Shown here piece after piece: positions 36,860-48,565 of a stretch of DNA of 64,000 nt. The DNA lies in NCBI GenBank assembly GCA_905250125.1, contig CAJNOL010001405.1, positions 1-64,000 on the forward strand, in the 5' to 3' direction. Source of the stretch: Rotaria sordida (Eukaryota; Rotifera; Eurotatoria; Philodinida; Philodinidae). Made by a program: the position numbers and the translations under genes. The notes below the pieces were generated by a model. That model had not been told where the DNA came from and searched no databases. It saw only the letters and a program-made list of their open reading frames with translations. Numbering within the stretch: the stretch's first letter is position 1; every line of letters begins with the position of its first letter.

Positions 36860-37932
36860 TCAATGAACGGTTGTTGTTCGACGTTGAAATGTTGTTGTTA
36901 AACGAAAAGTCTCTCTAAATGGTACGACGCGATTTCTTTCTTGATTTCTGCATCTGAATATCTTCTTTAAGGCATCCAAAACTTGTTGTCTGTATCGTTT
37001 CGAAGCTGCACAATAGCAATAAAAGGAGCCCTAAACAACACATTTTATAATATATTGTGTGAAATACGATGAACAAATCTTACTGCATAGATGCCAGATA
37101 ATGCGACATTAAAGAAAAGTTGAGCAAATTGTTCTTGTGCTTGACGATAGGCATCCTTGTTCCAATTGGCACTGCCAAGAAAATAAGCTTGTGCTATGGC
37201 AAATGGAGTTGAAAAGATATTTAGATTGATTATTTGAAATAGAGCCATGCTTGTCATTTGTCTTGTTAGTCTTGATAGAGAACGTTGCCTGCCTTGCAAG
37301 AGCACAGTGCGAATATGACGATAAGAGAAATAGCCAAATATGGAAACTATGCTAATAGGAATGACTGTGAAGAATCCAAAAGCAATGAAGTATGTACGAT
37401 ATTGAGTATATGCAGGATTGGTAGACACACATCTTAAGTTGATTAGATTTTGAAGAAAGAAATAGGGTAATTCATGTCCTATCCAAAGGAAAAGAAATCC
37501 TATGATTAAGATGTGAGCTGTTCGTACATTACTCTTCTGACGCCAGTACGGAGAATTAGATGTAGCCAAGAATGTATCAATCGCATGAAGACAGAGACAT
37601 GTGTAGGAACAGAATGCGCTAATATAGAGGAGAGGAATTCGAGTTTTACACCACACAAAATTTGTTGACATAGAATCAATACGAAGTCCACGACTGAGAA
37701 TCAGCGTGAAAAGACCGATGAAAAGAGCAATCAAATCAAAAAAGGATTTAGCGAGAATGTAGAATGAACTCGCATTATGTTTGTAATTTCCCAATGTAAT
37801 GAGTGTAAGAATATTGAGAAGATTTCCAACAACTCCAAAGGAAAGTATGACAAAACCAAGTGCTATGGTAACATATTGTGATATAAGTTGGAGTTGAGCG
37901 ATGCTTGATGCTAGGTTTACATTCGAAGACAT
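36860..37932 (-). CDS. Rhodopsin-like (class A) GPCR, 2 exons
   Basis: Seven-transmembrane receptor. Exon 1 37084-37932 (283 codons), 53-bp intron (GTAAGA...ttgtttag), exon 2 36860-37030; protein 339 residues. TM1 has the 'GVVGNLLNILTL' GN signature. 'FVWCKTRIPLLYISAFCSYT' is the start of TM3 with the conserved Cys that pairs with the ECL2 Cys (NLRCVSTN). The DRY position at the end of TM3 reads IDTF, as in a large orphan GPCR group of bdelloids. TM5 'FGFFTVIPISIVSIFGYFSY', TM6 'TSMALFQIINLNIFSTPF', TM7 'NVALSGIYAGSFYCYCAAS' lacks a standard NPxxY. Helix 8 and tail are basic (KRYRQQVLDALKKIFRCRNQ). Ligand unknown; peptide receptors are the nearest class by impression. No breaks, apparently functional. 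Confidence 0.85.
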
Positions 37933-39660
37933 GTTTAAAATTAATGTTAGGATGAATCTCTGCTTCTTTGCATCTTCTCAAACACAAACACTGAAAGATG
38001 AAAAGAAAAATCTAGATACGCACATTCAATTAAGTCTATGAGTGAGAGAGAGAGAGAGAGAAGAAATACTCTGAAAGCTGTTATACAAGCCTTTAGGTAT
38101 AGAGGTATAAGGCAATGTTTGCAAATTAAGTTAATTGTTTGGAGAAGAAGAAATGCCCCCAAAAAATTTTTACATCATATATATGAGAGTATCGTAAAAC
38201 TCAATCCTTTTATTTGCTTATATGCGTGTTTACAACTCACTCTTTGTTAGGGTCAAATAAATAAAAATCTCATCTAGGATATTCCACAACGATGAAAAAA
38301 ATGCCTATAATATTAGTGTTGTTAATAGGTGGCTTTAATAGCCAAGAGGCACCTCTAGGTGACGACAAGCGTTCGCTCACTAAATCATATATGTATACGT
38401 AGTGTCAATAAATTAAAGCTAGATAAAGCTTGAAATAAAATGCGTATATCAAGAAAAACAGTGGATTCCATTAGAGTTCATAAAATATCATAAGATACTG
38501 AGATTGCTCAATCGAATAAAATGCTGCAGAAGCTAATGGAATATTACGGGAAGAGCTGTGAAAAGTCACAAAATTGTTTATCATAATATGTATCTGATAA
38601 AAGATAAAGTTTGAATGTTCATGAAACTAGAGCTTTAACAATAGCCGCAGCCTCATAGAACGACAATCGTGCTGGAATTCTCCGCAATCTTGCGAAACTC
38701 TGCTTGATTTCATAAAACTCTCAACGATAGCTTTTTATTCAGAGATCTCCTAAATTCTTATAAACTTTCAAATCGAGGATGTGGGTGTTGATGTGGATGT
38801 GGGTGTGAGTGTGGGTGTTCTTCAGTAGCGCCCATATTTCCACAGATACCCACGTCCACGCTCACATCCACACCCCAAAACTGAAAAAAAAAATCTTCTA
38901 GTTCCGACGAAAATATGTCCTATCGTGCAATCGCTCTTTATGCTAGGGTGTATTTTACTATGTATTTTGTAAAAAAAAACAATCGCTCTCTCGGTCTTTC
39001 AATTCAGAAAAATACAACAGTTTCTCGTCACTTGAATATTTAACAAAAAAAAATATTCGAAACCAGATTTGCTCTTGGACAATTCCAAAAATCTGCTTCT
39101 GAGTTTTGCTGGCTAAACATTTTTCAATAATAACACCCTGTTATTTTTCGAAACTCAATGACCGATAGAGCAAACATTTCTTTATATAACCTACTCTTAA
39201 ATATTACTCTCGCATAGAGAAAGAGTTATATAGTGCAACATTTTTCTGTCGCGTTCAAACACCTTCTTTTTTTACCCCTAAAGAGTTCTATTCAAGCACG
39301 TCAAAAACAGTTTGTTGTGATAATTTTTTAATTTCTAAACGATAATTACTTCTTAATGAAAGCGGTCATTTGCAAAATGAGTATATTTATATGTTGACAA
39401 CATCAAGGATATCCTGTAATGCCTGAGGATAAAATGTCAAAAACATTTTAATATTTTCTCTTGACGTACAAGATTGAATTTTTTTATTATTACATTATAT
39501 ATCTAATCAAAATCTTTAATTTTTCAAAGTTTCAGCTCTTTACCTAAAACTGATGTTGAAATGTATGAACAAGATTAACAGACATGAATTGTCTTACTAG
39601 GCTTTTGTAATATTTTTAGTATGTATTCAATCCAGGTAAAGCGATTAAGATTTGTTTTAA
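37933..39660. other. Intergenic region
   Basis: 5' flank of the GPCR gene with a GA-rich simple repeat (about 38042-38062). Telomere-like hairpin at 38776-38876. No gene seen. Confidence 0.45.
38776..38876. repeat. Telomere-like G/C inverted repeat 9 (long)
   Basis: About 45-base G-rich arm (gatgtgggtgttgatgtgga...gtgggtgttc) and about 50-base C-rich arm (cacagatacccacgtccacg...catccacacccc) with good pairing. One of the largest copies. Confidence 0.8.
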
Positions 39661-39671
39661 CTATTGAGGAA

Positions 39672-40213
39672 TGTATTCATATCTAAAATCTATTAGATTT
39701 AATGGTAATTTTTATCTTGAATGTTCATCAGTCACGATAACAGAAAGGAACACAAATAGTTTGTATTGAATTTAAACCATCTTTAAACAATACAAAGTGT
39801 TGCCTACATGGTTCGTAGCAAAATAATTTAATAAATGTATAGAATCAGTCAATAGTGATGCTAAATTCGTTGATATATAAAGAAATGAGAATGTCTAGGA
39901 TACACTGAGGAAAATAACTCGTGGAAAAGTATTTGATCCATCATTATAATTAGAAGAAGAAAATAGGCAAGAATAGAAAAAATTTTCAAAAGAAAAATAT
40001 GTAAAAATGATAGATGAAATATCTTATTAATTACAATTGGTCATAGAAAGCCATGTAGAACATGTTCATACACATTGAGTTTTATTAAAATTTGTATTTT
40101 TGAAAAAAATTGTCTTGTAAAGTTTTTTTTTTCTATCAGATATTTATAAATATCATTGGCCAAGAAATAAAGATGTCACAAAAATCAAGTACGATAATTC
40201 ATGTATTTTAATC
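39672..40213 (+). pseudogene. Possible decayed coding frame with stops only at Gln/Arg-like positions
   Basis: One plus-strand frame starting MYSYLKSIRFNGNFYLE gives protein-like text for about 140 codons: FNKCIESVNSDAKFVDI, DTLRKITRGKVFDPSL, LEEENRQE, KKFSKEKYVKMIDEISY, LQLVIESHVEHVHTH, interrupted by several TAA/TAG and a TGA. After a possible 'tttttctatcag' acceptor, 'DIYKYHWPRNKDVTKIKYDN' follows. I cannot name a family. In DNA this AT-rich several stops per 100 codons are expected by chance, so the case rests on composition alone. Confidence 0.25.
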
Positions 40214-40936
40214 TGATCCATCTATTTGAACAATAGTTTTAGCTAGAGAGCTGAAACTTGTTCTCTTCCTTAATTGTTATCGGACAGTCTTTATTCATGT
40301 GTATTTTTAATAGATGTGCTCATTTTAAATGAATGAGTCATTAATAATGATAAACAATTTTGATTGTTAATTGCTTCAATTACCTACAGACTTTGTAGTA
40401 GTTGATTGAACAAGAAAAAGAGATGGAATGTCTCGTACTTATTTTGATCGAACAGGCTGATGTGTTCATTAATGATAATGTGCGACTCTTAGCTTAGATT
40501 CATCAGAAGAATGTTAACGAATGCTTCTTTGAAATAACATAACTGTCTACTAACATTCTACAATTGATGAAAAAATACGACATACCGTGGCACTCAATAT
40601 TGATCTTAGACCTTATTTTTTTAATTATAAAAGCGTGTAAAACTGTGCTAAAACATTGTTCAAAACGCTTTTCTAGTTCGAAATCACAAAATATGCAGTA
40701 TTTCACTGCAAAATTTACATTTATTTTTATACGAAGTATACGATCAATTTTGAGCGTCACTATGTGTATTCTAATGACCGAAAATGCAGAGTGTACTTCT
40801 GACTTTCTCAATAATTCTTTATATTATTAACTAATTCATACAAAAGATATATACATATCTTACTTTTTAATGTACTCTCAAAGTTCAATCCATGCAAACC
40901 AAAAATTTGTCGACTACTAGATGCTTTAGATGTACT
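40214..40936. other. Intergenic region
   Basis: Two overlapping antisense open frames near 40503-40830 show no domain and appear incidental. No gene supported. Confidence 0.4.
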
Positions 40937-40937
40937 T

Positions 40938-41240
40938 GAGGGTGTGGGTGTGGATGTGAGTGTGAGGGTGTAGGTGTCGGGTGGGGGTGGATATAGGTTG
41001 TGTGTCAATCGGGATGTGGATATCAATTAATACAACACCCATATCCACCCCACCCATATGCACACTCACACTCACACCTACCCACATCCGCCCCACCCAT
41101 ATGCACACTCACACTCACACCTACACACATCCACCCCACCCATATGCACACTCACACCTACCCACACCCACACCTGCCCACATACCCACACTCACACCCA
41201 CACCTACCCACACTCACACCCACACCCACACCCACACCCA
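40938..41240. repeat. Telomere-like G/C inverted repeat 10 with expanded C-rich arm
   Basis: G-rich arm of about 70 bp (gagggtgtgggtgtggatgt ... gggtgggggtggatat), spacer with gatgtggatatcaattaat, then about 205 bp of C-rich sequence made of a ~50-bp tandem unit (ccacccatatgcacactcac, actcacacctacccacatc) repeated about four times. Encoded 'HTHTHT' frames are repeat artefacts. It abuts the left end of the TIR element beginning at about 41250. Confidence 0.8.
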
Positions 41241-41249
41241 AAGTAAAAT

Positions 41250-43345
41250 TGAGTTACTTTACTTTACCGGTAAAGTAAAGTTAATCTCTTTAATTTACTT
41301 TACTCGGTATAGTTAGTCTACTTTACTTTACTGGATAAAGTAAAGTGTATCTACTTTATCCGAAAAGCAAAGTAAAATAAAGTAAAGTGAAGTGTCTCTA
41401 ACTTTACCGAAGGAGTAAAACGTCATAAAATAAGATAAAGTAAAGTATGCAATTGACGGTTATTGCTTTATTAGTTTATTATCAGACATTAATCAAATTC
41501 AAATACGTCAAAAGCTGCGTCGAAATACCGGCCGACAATCCCGAAGTATCTGAACCTAATTTTAATACCTTGAAAGTTGGCATTGAGCCCTGACTATTCA
41601 GTGAGCTTTGGATCCAAGCAACTAGGTATGCACGGCGACAACTAACACCAAAAAAACAGTCAAAAATTCATTTTAGGAGGACGAAGGTGCGAAATAGAAG
41701 TTTTCAAGGTGATATCTCTCTTCAATTTCTTCAATAACCTCCTGGTAGCGCATCTATGCATGATATACTTCTACATTACGAAGCATTTCATCTCAAAACC
41801 ATATTGCTGACTTCAAAGAGTTTCTGCTACATGGAATTAGTCCTGTGCACACATTCTCTAGATTATTCTGACTAAAAAAATGGAGTATTTCTGGAAAGAT
41901 GAGCATAAATCTGCTAGTGTTTCACAGTTCTACGCGCTAATAAGCCGTGCCAATAGTTTATTGAACAAATGCAGAAAAAATATCATCTTAAAAACTGCTA
42001 GTTCGCAGTTTCTTCCTCTTAAAATGAATTTTTGTTTTTTTTTATACCTGTTGTCGCCCTCCATACTTAATTGTTTGAATCCGGAACTCATCGTATGATA
42101 CAGTAGCCTCCTTGATATACAAGCTATGGCGTGGTAATCTCTTCCAATATCTCTATCTGAGCTCTATACAGAGTTACAGCTCTGAATATTTCACTATAAA
42201 CTTGTGATTTGATAATGAGTCATTACTGCCATTTTCAGGTGTATTGATTGGTTTTAGCTCAAGTTATTAATCTCAAATTGACAACAAGAGTTTTCTAATT
42301 GGTAGAAGTTTTCAATGTGAACTTCAGATCTCCTCTATTTCCCAACAAAATTTTACTAGTAACAGCTCCATTTCTGAGCTTTCAAATGATGGGTTGCACG
42401 AAAACATATATAGAAACATGATCGAGACATCATTTCCGTAAGGTGACGATAATGTAAAAGTGATATTTTCAGCAAGCATCAACCAACTGAGGGCGTAGTG
42501 ATGTTTGCGATTAGGGTTCACGAAGATCGACATGTACTTAAAAGATAAGTTCGAAATAGTGAAATATAGTACCACTCTAGGAGATGAGTATCTACTTTTG
42601 TCTACAACTGTATACAATCCCACATTCGACTAACTCATAAAAAGTTTCATATAGGTTTTGTGAATTAACTGAATAGTCATCTTTAAGCTAACCTATTAAG
42701 TAATCCATATTTGATGAAAGTTACTTATGAGAAGGTTGTCCGATGAATATGTCATTAGAATACGAATTTTAGGTCAAGTCAAATCCATTTTGATCTCAAC
42801 GAAACAATGTGGTCGTATTTTAATGAAATTTCTGGACGAAAGCTAATTTTTAATGGTATTAGGGAGTGCTTCCAATCTCTCTTATTAACTGAATACTTTT
42901 GAAAACAAATGAGATATTTGTATTCATTACACCTGGGACGATTTGAATTATAAAGACCTGTAATAGAACGCCGAAAAATGTTTTTGTCAATATCTGATGG
43001 TAATCCATGTGTTAACATTTGGATTGTGATAAAGTAAAAACCAAAATTCTGAAAAGTATTTAGGGATTCAATGCTGACTCTCTCTGTGATAAAATTAAGC
43101 TCAAATTTCTCCGGGCCTTCGATCAGCATTTTGACGCAACTTCTAGCGTATTACAATGAGATTAATGTCTAATGATAAACTAATATATCAATAACTGTCA
43201 ACTACATACTTTACTTTATCCTATTTTATGACATCTTACTCGTTCGCTAAAGTAAGAGATACTTCACTTTACTTTTCAGATAAAGTAGACATACTTTACT
43301 TTACTTTACTTTATTAAAGTACAATAAAGTTAAAGTGCCACCCCT
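41250..43345. mobile_element. DNA-transposon-like element with TTTACTTTA-rich terminal inverted repeats
   Basis: The left terminal region (41250-41460) is full of taaagtaaagt / actttactttac units. The right region (43195-43345) is its reverse complement: shared order 'tctactttatc', 'gaaaag.aaagt', 'gaagt.tctct', 'gtcataaaata.gataaagta' and 'aagtatg..attgac'. The arms are at least ~150 bp. The right outer edge reads agggg­tggc when reversed, similar to hAT termini, but no target duplication is clear because the left edge merges with the C-rich repeat. The ~1.7-kb interior has only short frames (about 72-116 residues) with no transposase signature, so non-autonomous or decayed. Confidence 0.65.
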
Positions 43346-44832
43346 ATTTACGAGCAAGTGTTTCTGCAACAAAATGTTGGGAAATACAACATTCCAAATG
43401 AGTATGTATCTACCGAGCACTTTTAGCAGTAAACAACTTTTCGTGCGTCACTATCTTGCGAACGAATATCCTAAAACAAATCTTCCTAAGCTGTAGCTGT
43501 CATCTTCACAACGTTCTCACACACTACAGTTCATACCCCACAAGCTAAAGTTACAGTATCGCACTCCATACTCCATAACTCATCCACATTTTCATCCTAA
43601 GCTCATTTTGATAGTGCATTCTTATAACATATACTTCAATCCTATTTTTTCTCTTTTCTTTGATCATTCCTTTGTTCGTCTGATATCTTTGATGTTGTCA
43701 TTTCTTTTCTATTGCATCTTTTCTTTGACCTTGATTAAGTTTTGTGTTCTTTTCTACTTTTGCCCTTGTCCTCATATTCGTATATAAACAGTTGTTTTTC
43801 AAAGAATAAACAGAGAGATAAGAAAACGCAAACATCTTTAACTGTGTTTGTCGCTCCTTATGAACATGAACGCTAAAACTCATCATAAATGAACTTATCC
43901 TAATGTCATCAGCTACTACCATTAACATAAATTAAACCATTTTTGTCATTAACTTTTATTTCTTTCCATTTTCTATATTCAATTATGAGTTCAAATCATA
44001 TTAATAATTCCTATCGAAGAAGGCATGTTTTGGATAGAGCTCTGCATTTCTTCTCATTCATTAATTTTATAAAAGCCATCAACTCAATACGAAACCTTGG
44101 ATGTTGATGCATGGTACACTCTTTCACTAGAATTTTTGTTCTTCTCTTCGAAGTAAAGTCGTAGCACGTGCGCTTTTTTCCTTGTTGACATAAATGAAGA
44201 GGAAAGAAAAAAAAACATGAAGCCAAAAAATCTTCACTGAAACAACTAAGCATGGAGTGGCATAGGCAGTCATTATTTTCACAGGTAAAGTTCTCTAAAC
44301 ATTTGTTGGCAGTCTTTTTATTTTTGTCTGCTTGCCGTTAAATCTTTTTCGCTGAGGTAAGCTACGATCAGGATTTCATTAGCCTCCTATTCTTTTGAAT
44401 TAACCCAGTTGACATTTAATATAGGACACCAATACTAATACCCTCAAACCTACCTGAAAAAAATCGATCCAATCAGTGCTTCGTAACAAATCTCAGAATG
44501 TCTTACCGCAAATCATTAAACAAAGGATCCAATACTCAACCATTCTATCCAACCTATTCCAATTTTTACAACCATAGCATCTTTTAGCATTCTTGACCGT
44601 ATAGGGTTTCTCTAAACATACGCAAACCAAAACCATCCTCTCCAAATCTCACACACCATATCACTTCACTGGGCTTCACATTATGAACCCTATGCAGTAT
44701 ACGGCATCAAAAGTATATAGCATGCACGATCGCCCGAACGCAAGCCAATACCATCCCTACGCTCACCCGCACCACCATCCATCGATATCTACATTCACGC
44801 TCAAGACAATAACCACACACACGCTAGGCATG
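43346..44832. other. Gene-less stretch, C/A-biased on the + strand
   Basis: No gene seen. The 44400-44830 part is rich in CA dinucleotides and C on the plus strand (accaatactaataccc, ccaccatccatcg), similar in bias to 50700-51510 on the far side of the composite repeat, as if both flanks derive from the same repeat. Confidence 0.4.
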
Positions 44833-44863
44833 CATCGAATCCGGGAACAATTTGGGATTCTCA

Positions 44864-44965
44864 GATTCGATCATTCCCGGCTTTGATCGTTCCCGAGATT
44901 CGGTCATTCCCGGGGTTCGATCATTCCCGGGTTCGGTCGTTCCCGGGTGTTAGGTCATTCCCCGG
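44864..44965. repeat. ~17-bp minisatellite (ttcggtcattcccggg), ~6 units
   Basis: Six units of ttcgRtcRttcccggg-like sequence, GC-rich. Directly adjoins the left end of the composite inverted-repeat structure. Confidence 0.75.
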
Positions 44966-44979
44966 TTCGTAGTGGTACC

Positions 44980-45540
44980 CATGGGTCCTCAAGTCCTACT
45001 GTGGGGGGGGGGGGGGGGGGGAATATCCTTGGGTCCTCAAGTCCCACTGTAGGGGGATACTCTTAGGTCCTCAAGGGCAATAATATAGCGGCACCCTTAA
45101 GTACTCAATCAAGGGCTATTATATAGCGGTACTTTTAAGTCCTCGAGTCCTATTATATAGGGAAACTCATAGGTCCTCAAAAGTTATTATATGAGGGTAT
45201 CCATAGGCCCTTAAGAGCTATTATGCAGGGGTACCTTTAGGCTCTCAAATCCTATTATATAGAAATATTCATAGATCCTCACAGGCTATCCTATGGAGAT
45301 ATCCATAGATTCTTAGCGGCTACTCTATAGGGATACTCATAGGTCCTCGAGAGCTATCCTATGAGATTAGTCATAGATCCTACAGAGCCGCGCTATGGTG
45401 ATTCTATGGTGTACCCATTGTTCCTCAGGTCTTATTATATAGGAGTACTCATATGCTATTGAGTACCGTCATAGAATAGCCCTGGAGGACCTATGAGTAC
45501 CCTCGTAGGATAGGTCTTTAGAACCTATAGTATCCTTTGT
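44980..45540. repeat. ~34-bp minisatellite, left arm
   Basis: About 13-15 degenerate units of 'ggtcctcaagtcctattata' plus 'tagggatactcata'. The orientation flips near 45457. A pure G run (19 G) lies at 45003-45021. Confidence 0.8.
45003..45021. repeat. Poly-G tract (19 G)
   Basis: Uninterrupted run of 19 G within the minisatellite unit, replacing the 3-5 G of neighbouring units; a probable slippage expansion and quadruplex former. Length may be uncertain in sequencing. Confidence 0.8.
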
Positions 45541-46447
45541 TGACCTTTAACCTTTGATCTGGCACAGACAGACATTGCATGGCACAGGGTACGTCTTATA
45601 TGCAAGGGCTGTAAAGCTAGCGCGATAAAAACTCAGGCACCACACCTTCGATAGCTCCATACGGCTTCTAGTATTCCTGCCAGAATAAACAGACGAAGAA
45701 TCAAGTAATCCCTGGCATCCCACCAACACTTTGTAAAAAAAAGAGAAAAAAGAGGCTCAGCGTTCTTGGAAAAAAGAGGAAAAAAAGAGGCAAAGAATTT
45801 CGTCCGAAGAAAACTAAAACTCACTGACACAATAGTACTATAAATCCGACAAAACTCGTACGTTATCAATATAGGTTGAATATGACTTGAAAGAGTAAAA
45901 CAGAAACGAAACTTCCAGTTGTTCATAGAGATTTTTGTGCAATTGCTTATGTATGCATTGGAAAACGGAAAAACACTAGAAAAATAATCCATTCTATTTG
46001 CGTAGCATCTGACTATAATATTACTCTATCTGACTAAGTAGGCATACAGAAATAGAAACGATTAGAATTCATTAAATGTTTTTTTTTGTTTTTTGTTCCT
46101 TTTTTCAAATGACTGTGCATGTGAGAAAGATATTTTTTCGTTGTTTTCAATTTTCAGCAAGTCTTCCATGATACAGCGGGTTTGTGAGGAATCGTTCGGT
46201 CCCGTGCTGTCGAAAACGCTTGATTTTCCCAGTAAAATATGGTCATCTTCCTGTGTTTTGTAGAAAACGACTTATTTGTATTGGGTAGATTGTAGGATTC
46301 TCTGCTTTTTTGATCAGTGGAGCGCTCTTGTTTATTACTATCGCGTTCCATCATATCAGATTTCTTCCAATTATCATCAAACCGTTGTCAATATTAATTC
46401 ATGACAAGCAAACACGCTTGTAATCGGAGAAATATGGCGTTCCACAT

Positions 46448-46632
46448 CGCCCAGTATTGCGATCGTATAAATGTGTGATTGTATGCGCAGAAATACGATC
46501 GTTTATGGACAAACAAAGCTCGTCTACGGCTTTCGTTTTACTCTGTATTTCATCGTATACGATTATATTTCTCCGTGTACGATTTATAGATATACGATCG
46601 TCCAAAATGTGACTGTATACGGAGAAACTCGG
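46448..46632. repeat. GTATACGATCGT-rich duplicated units
   Basis: Two direct copies (46448-46486, 46594-46632) of a unit with cgatcgt..aaatgtg and tgtatRcgSagaaa, and an inverted partial copy between them (about 46549-46582). Confidence 0.5.
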
Positions 46633-47664
46633 AGGGAGATGAATTACTTCATTTTGACAGTAAATCAATAGCGTAAGGTAATCTAGCAATATATCACGGC
46701 ATCTGTAAGCAACCCAGTAATTTTGAAGGATCAGATATTGCCGGATATAACATAAAAACTTTTATCGATATCTGATAAGCAAAAATCTTCAACTGATGAC
46801 ATCATACTAACAGAAGCTATTTTGTCGAAGAAATCCTATCGAACCTAACAGGATTCTAGAATAGATCTAGCCACTTTGGAAACTTCTTCTCATGTTGACG
46901 CATGCGTTACGCTACGAGTTAGCTATCCATTATTAGATTCACATCACAAGCTTCCCTGGGGCTGAGAAAAATAGTCAAGAAAAGTGAGCCGATATTATCA
47001 TTTTACATGTTGATCTTTACTAGAAAAACTTGCCAAGATTGTGAGAAAATGATGAGTTCACATTGGAAATATAATTGAGTGATTTTGCCTCCACTAGAGA
47101 ACTATAAAAATTGGTTCCAAGTTAGGAATAAATAACATCGTTAAAGTTGATCACTAAAATCATATAATTTAGCTTCCCTAGCTATATACCTCGACTGATC
47201 GGCACATCAGTTTGTGTTATGTGATCTTTTCGTATGATATGGTAATATTAATCAATATATTCATGGATGTTTTCGTCAACAAGTTACTTTTTCGTGAGAA
47301 AAGAGGAAAAAGAGGATATTTCTGAAATAAGAGGGTAAAAAGAGGAATTTTAAAAGAAAAGAGGAAAAAGAGGCGGAGTGGGATGCCAGAAGTAATCCTT
47401 CTAGGATAGGCAAATGAGTAATCAAGAAAACTTCCAAAGGTTGGAGTGATAATGTCATTGACGTTTCACTCCCTAGTTCTATGAGTCCATTGATATTCGA
47501 TCTCCATTTCTTAACTGGAACTGGAGTATCTCCACTCTGGATCATATGAATTCCCAATGTATCCTCTGAATCTCCGACGTATCCTATGTATCATCCATAT
47601 CCCCATGATATCCTCTGGATCCCCGCCGTATCAGCGATAGGTGGAATCCGCTTTTCCCCCTTGG

Positions 47665-47745
47665 CTGAGGCTCATCTGATATATTCAGATTTTTTTTTTG
47701 TTGGAAAGAGCATGTCAAGGCGCAGCGAATGGTAGAGTCCTTTTG
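47665..47745. mobile_element. Half copy of the 475-793 MITE family
   Basis: aggctcatctgatatattca, then ttttttttttgttggaaaga, gcatgtcaaggcgcagcg and gagtccttttgtg parallel the reversed right arm of the element at 475-793. Confidence 0.55.
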
Positions 47746-47809
47746 TGAAGCACGATCTAAAAGAGAGTTAAAGTGTATAGGATAGAAATTTAGAACTAGT
47801 TTCTCGCTC

Positions 47810-47990
47810 TCACAGACCGTGACCGATACAGATCAAAGGTCAAGGATCGCAGGGTACAAATCATTATAGGGCGTCAGAGACTGTGACCGACACAGGTCGA
47901 AAATCATATAAAGCGTCACAGATCGTGACCAACGGGCCAGAGCAGCATCACAGACCGAAGTCGACAGATCAAGATAGCGTTACCAACCAT
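47810..47990. repeat. ~50-bp degenerate tandem repeat (cacagaccgtgaccgaca)
   Basis: About four units around 'cacagaccgtgaccgata/ca' with 'caggtcgaaaatcat' spacers. Similar wording recurs at about 61830-62090. Confidence 0.55.
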
Positions 47991-48204
47991 GACGGACATA
48001 ATTGTACTGCTACCTGCCTTAGAAATCGTAATGTATATACCTGACAACGGAAGTCTATTACATAATTAGTACTGAATACGACTGAATTTCAGATATTGAC
48101 TTTTGTCTTTCTCTGATCTTACTGTACCAAATTACCGTTAATAGTAGATAGCAATTCCGAACATATGTAGCTGAAGTCTTCTATTTACAATGTTACCAGT
48201 GCCA

Positions 48205-48260
48205 TCATGTTTCACATTTTAATCCCGCAGAGATTGCACTGACAGCCTTTTTTTAAATAA
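48205..48260. repeat. Dispersed repeat end, copy 1
   Basis: gtttcacattttaatcccgc, agagattgcactgacagc: matches 62243-62295 with few differences. Both follow a tract related to the 'cacagaccgtgac' repeat, so they may be ends of the same element type. Confidence 0.6.
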
Positions 48261-48565
48261 CACATTATTTTTATTATATATATAGACTAGAAGTGTGTGG
48301 GATCAGATATTTAAACTTTTCAGGAACAGGGACCGAGATTGGGGCCAAAAATAAAACTGTACTGGGACCAGAACCAAAAAGTAAAATTTCATTGATGTCA
48401 AAACCAAGAATTGTAGTTAAATTGTGCATGTTTTTCAAAGAAGTACGATATAGATCACATCACTCTAGATAAAATTTAAAAGATATTGCCAAAAACAAAT
48501 GACATTCGACAACTTAGTTAAAAATAGAGTATTTATGAACTATTTTTTGAATATTTTATATAAAC

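Larger units (their letters stand above)
45580..48565. other. Interior of left foldback: repeat mosaic, no gene
   Basis: Holds A/G-rich 'gaggaaaaaagagg' patches at about 45735-45795 and 47295-47375, duplicated ~38-bp units with acgatcgta / tgtatacggagaaa at 46448-46486 and 46594-46632, ~20-bp 'gtatcctctggatcccc' units at 47556-47632, a half copy of the 475-793 MITE at 47665-47745, and a degenerate 'cacagaccgtgaccgaca' repeat at 47810-47990. Short open frames show no domain. Confidence 0.5.

Noticed and set aside
40503-40830. Overlapping 102- and 88-residue ORFs on opposite strands
   Set aside because: Neither has a recognisable domain, splice context or polyA signal; mutual antisense openness suggests chance.
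40981-41316. Several HTHTHTP-type ORFs in three frames
   Set aside because: Product of CCCACA-type tandem units, not coding.
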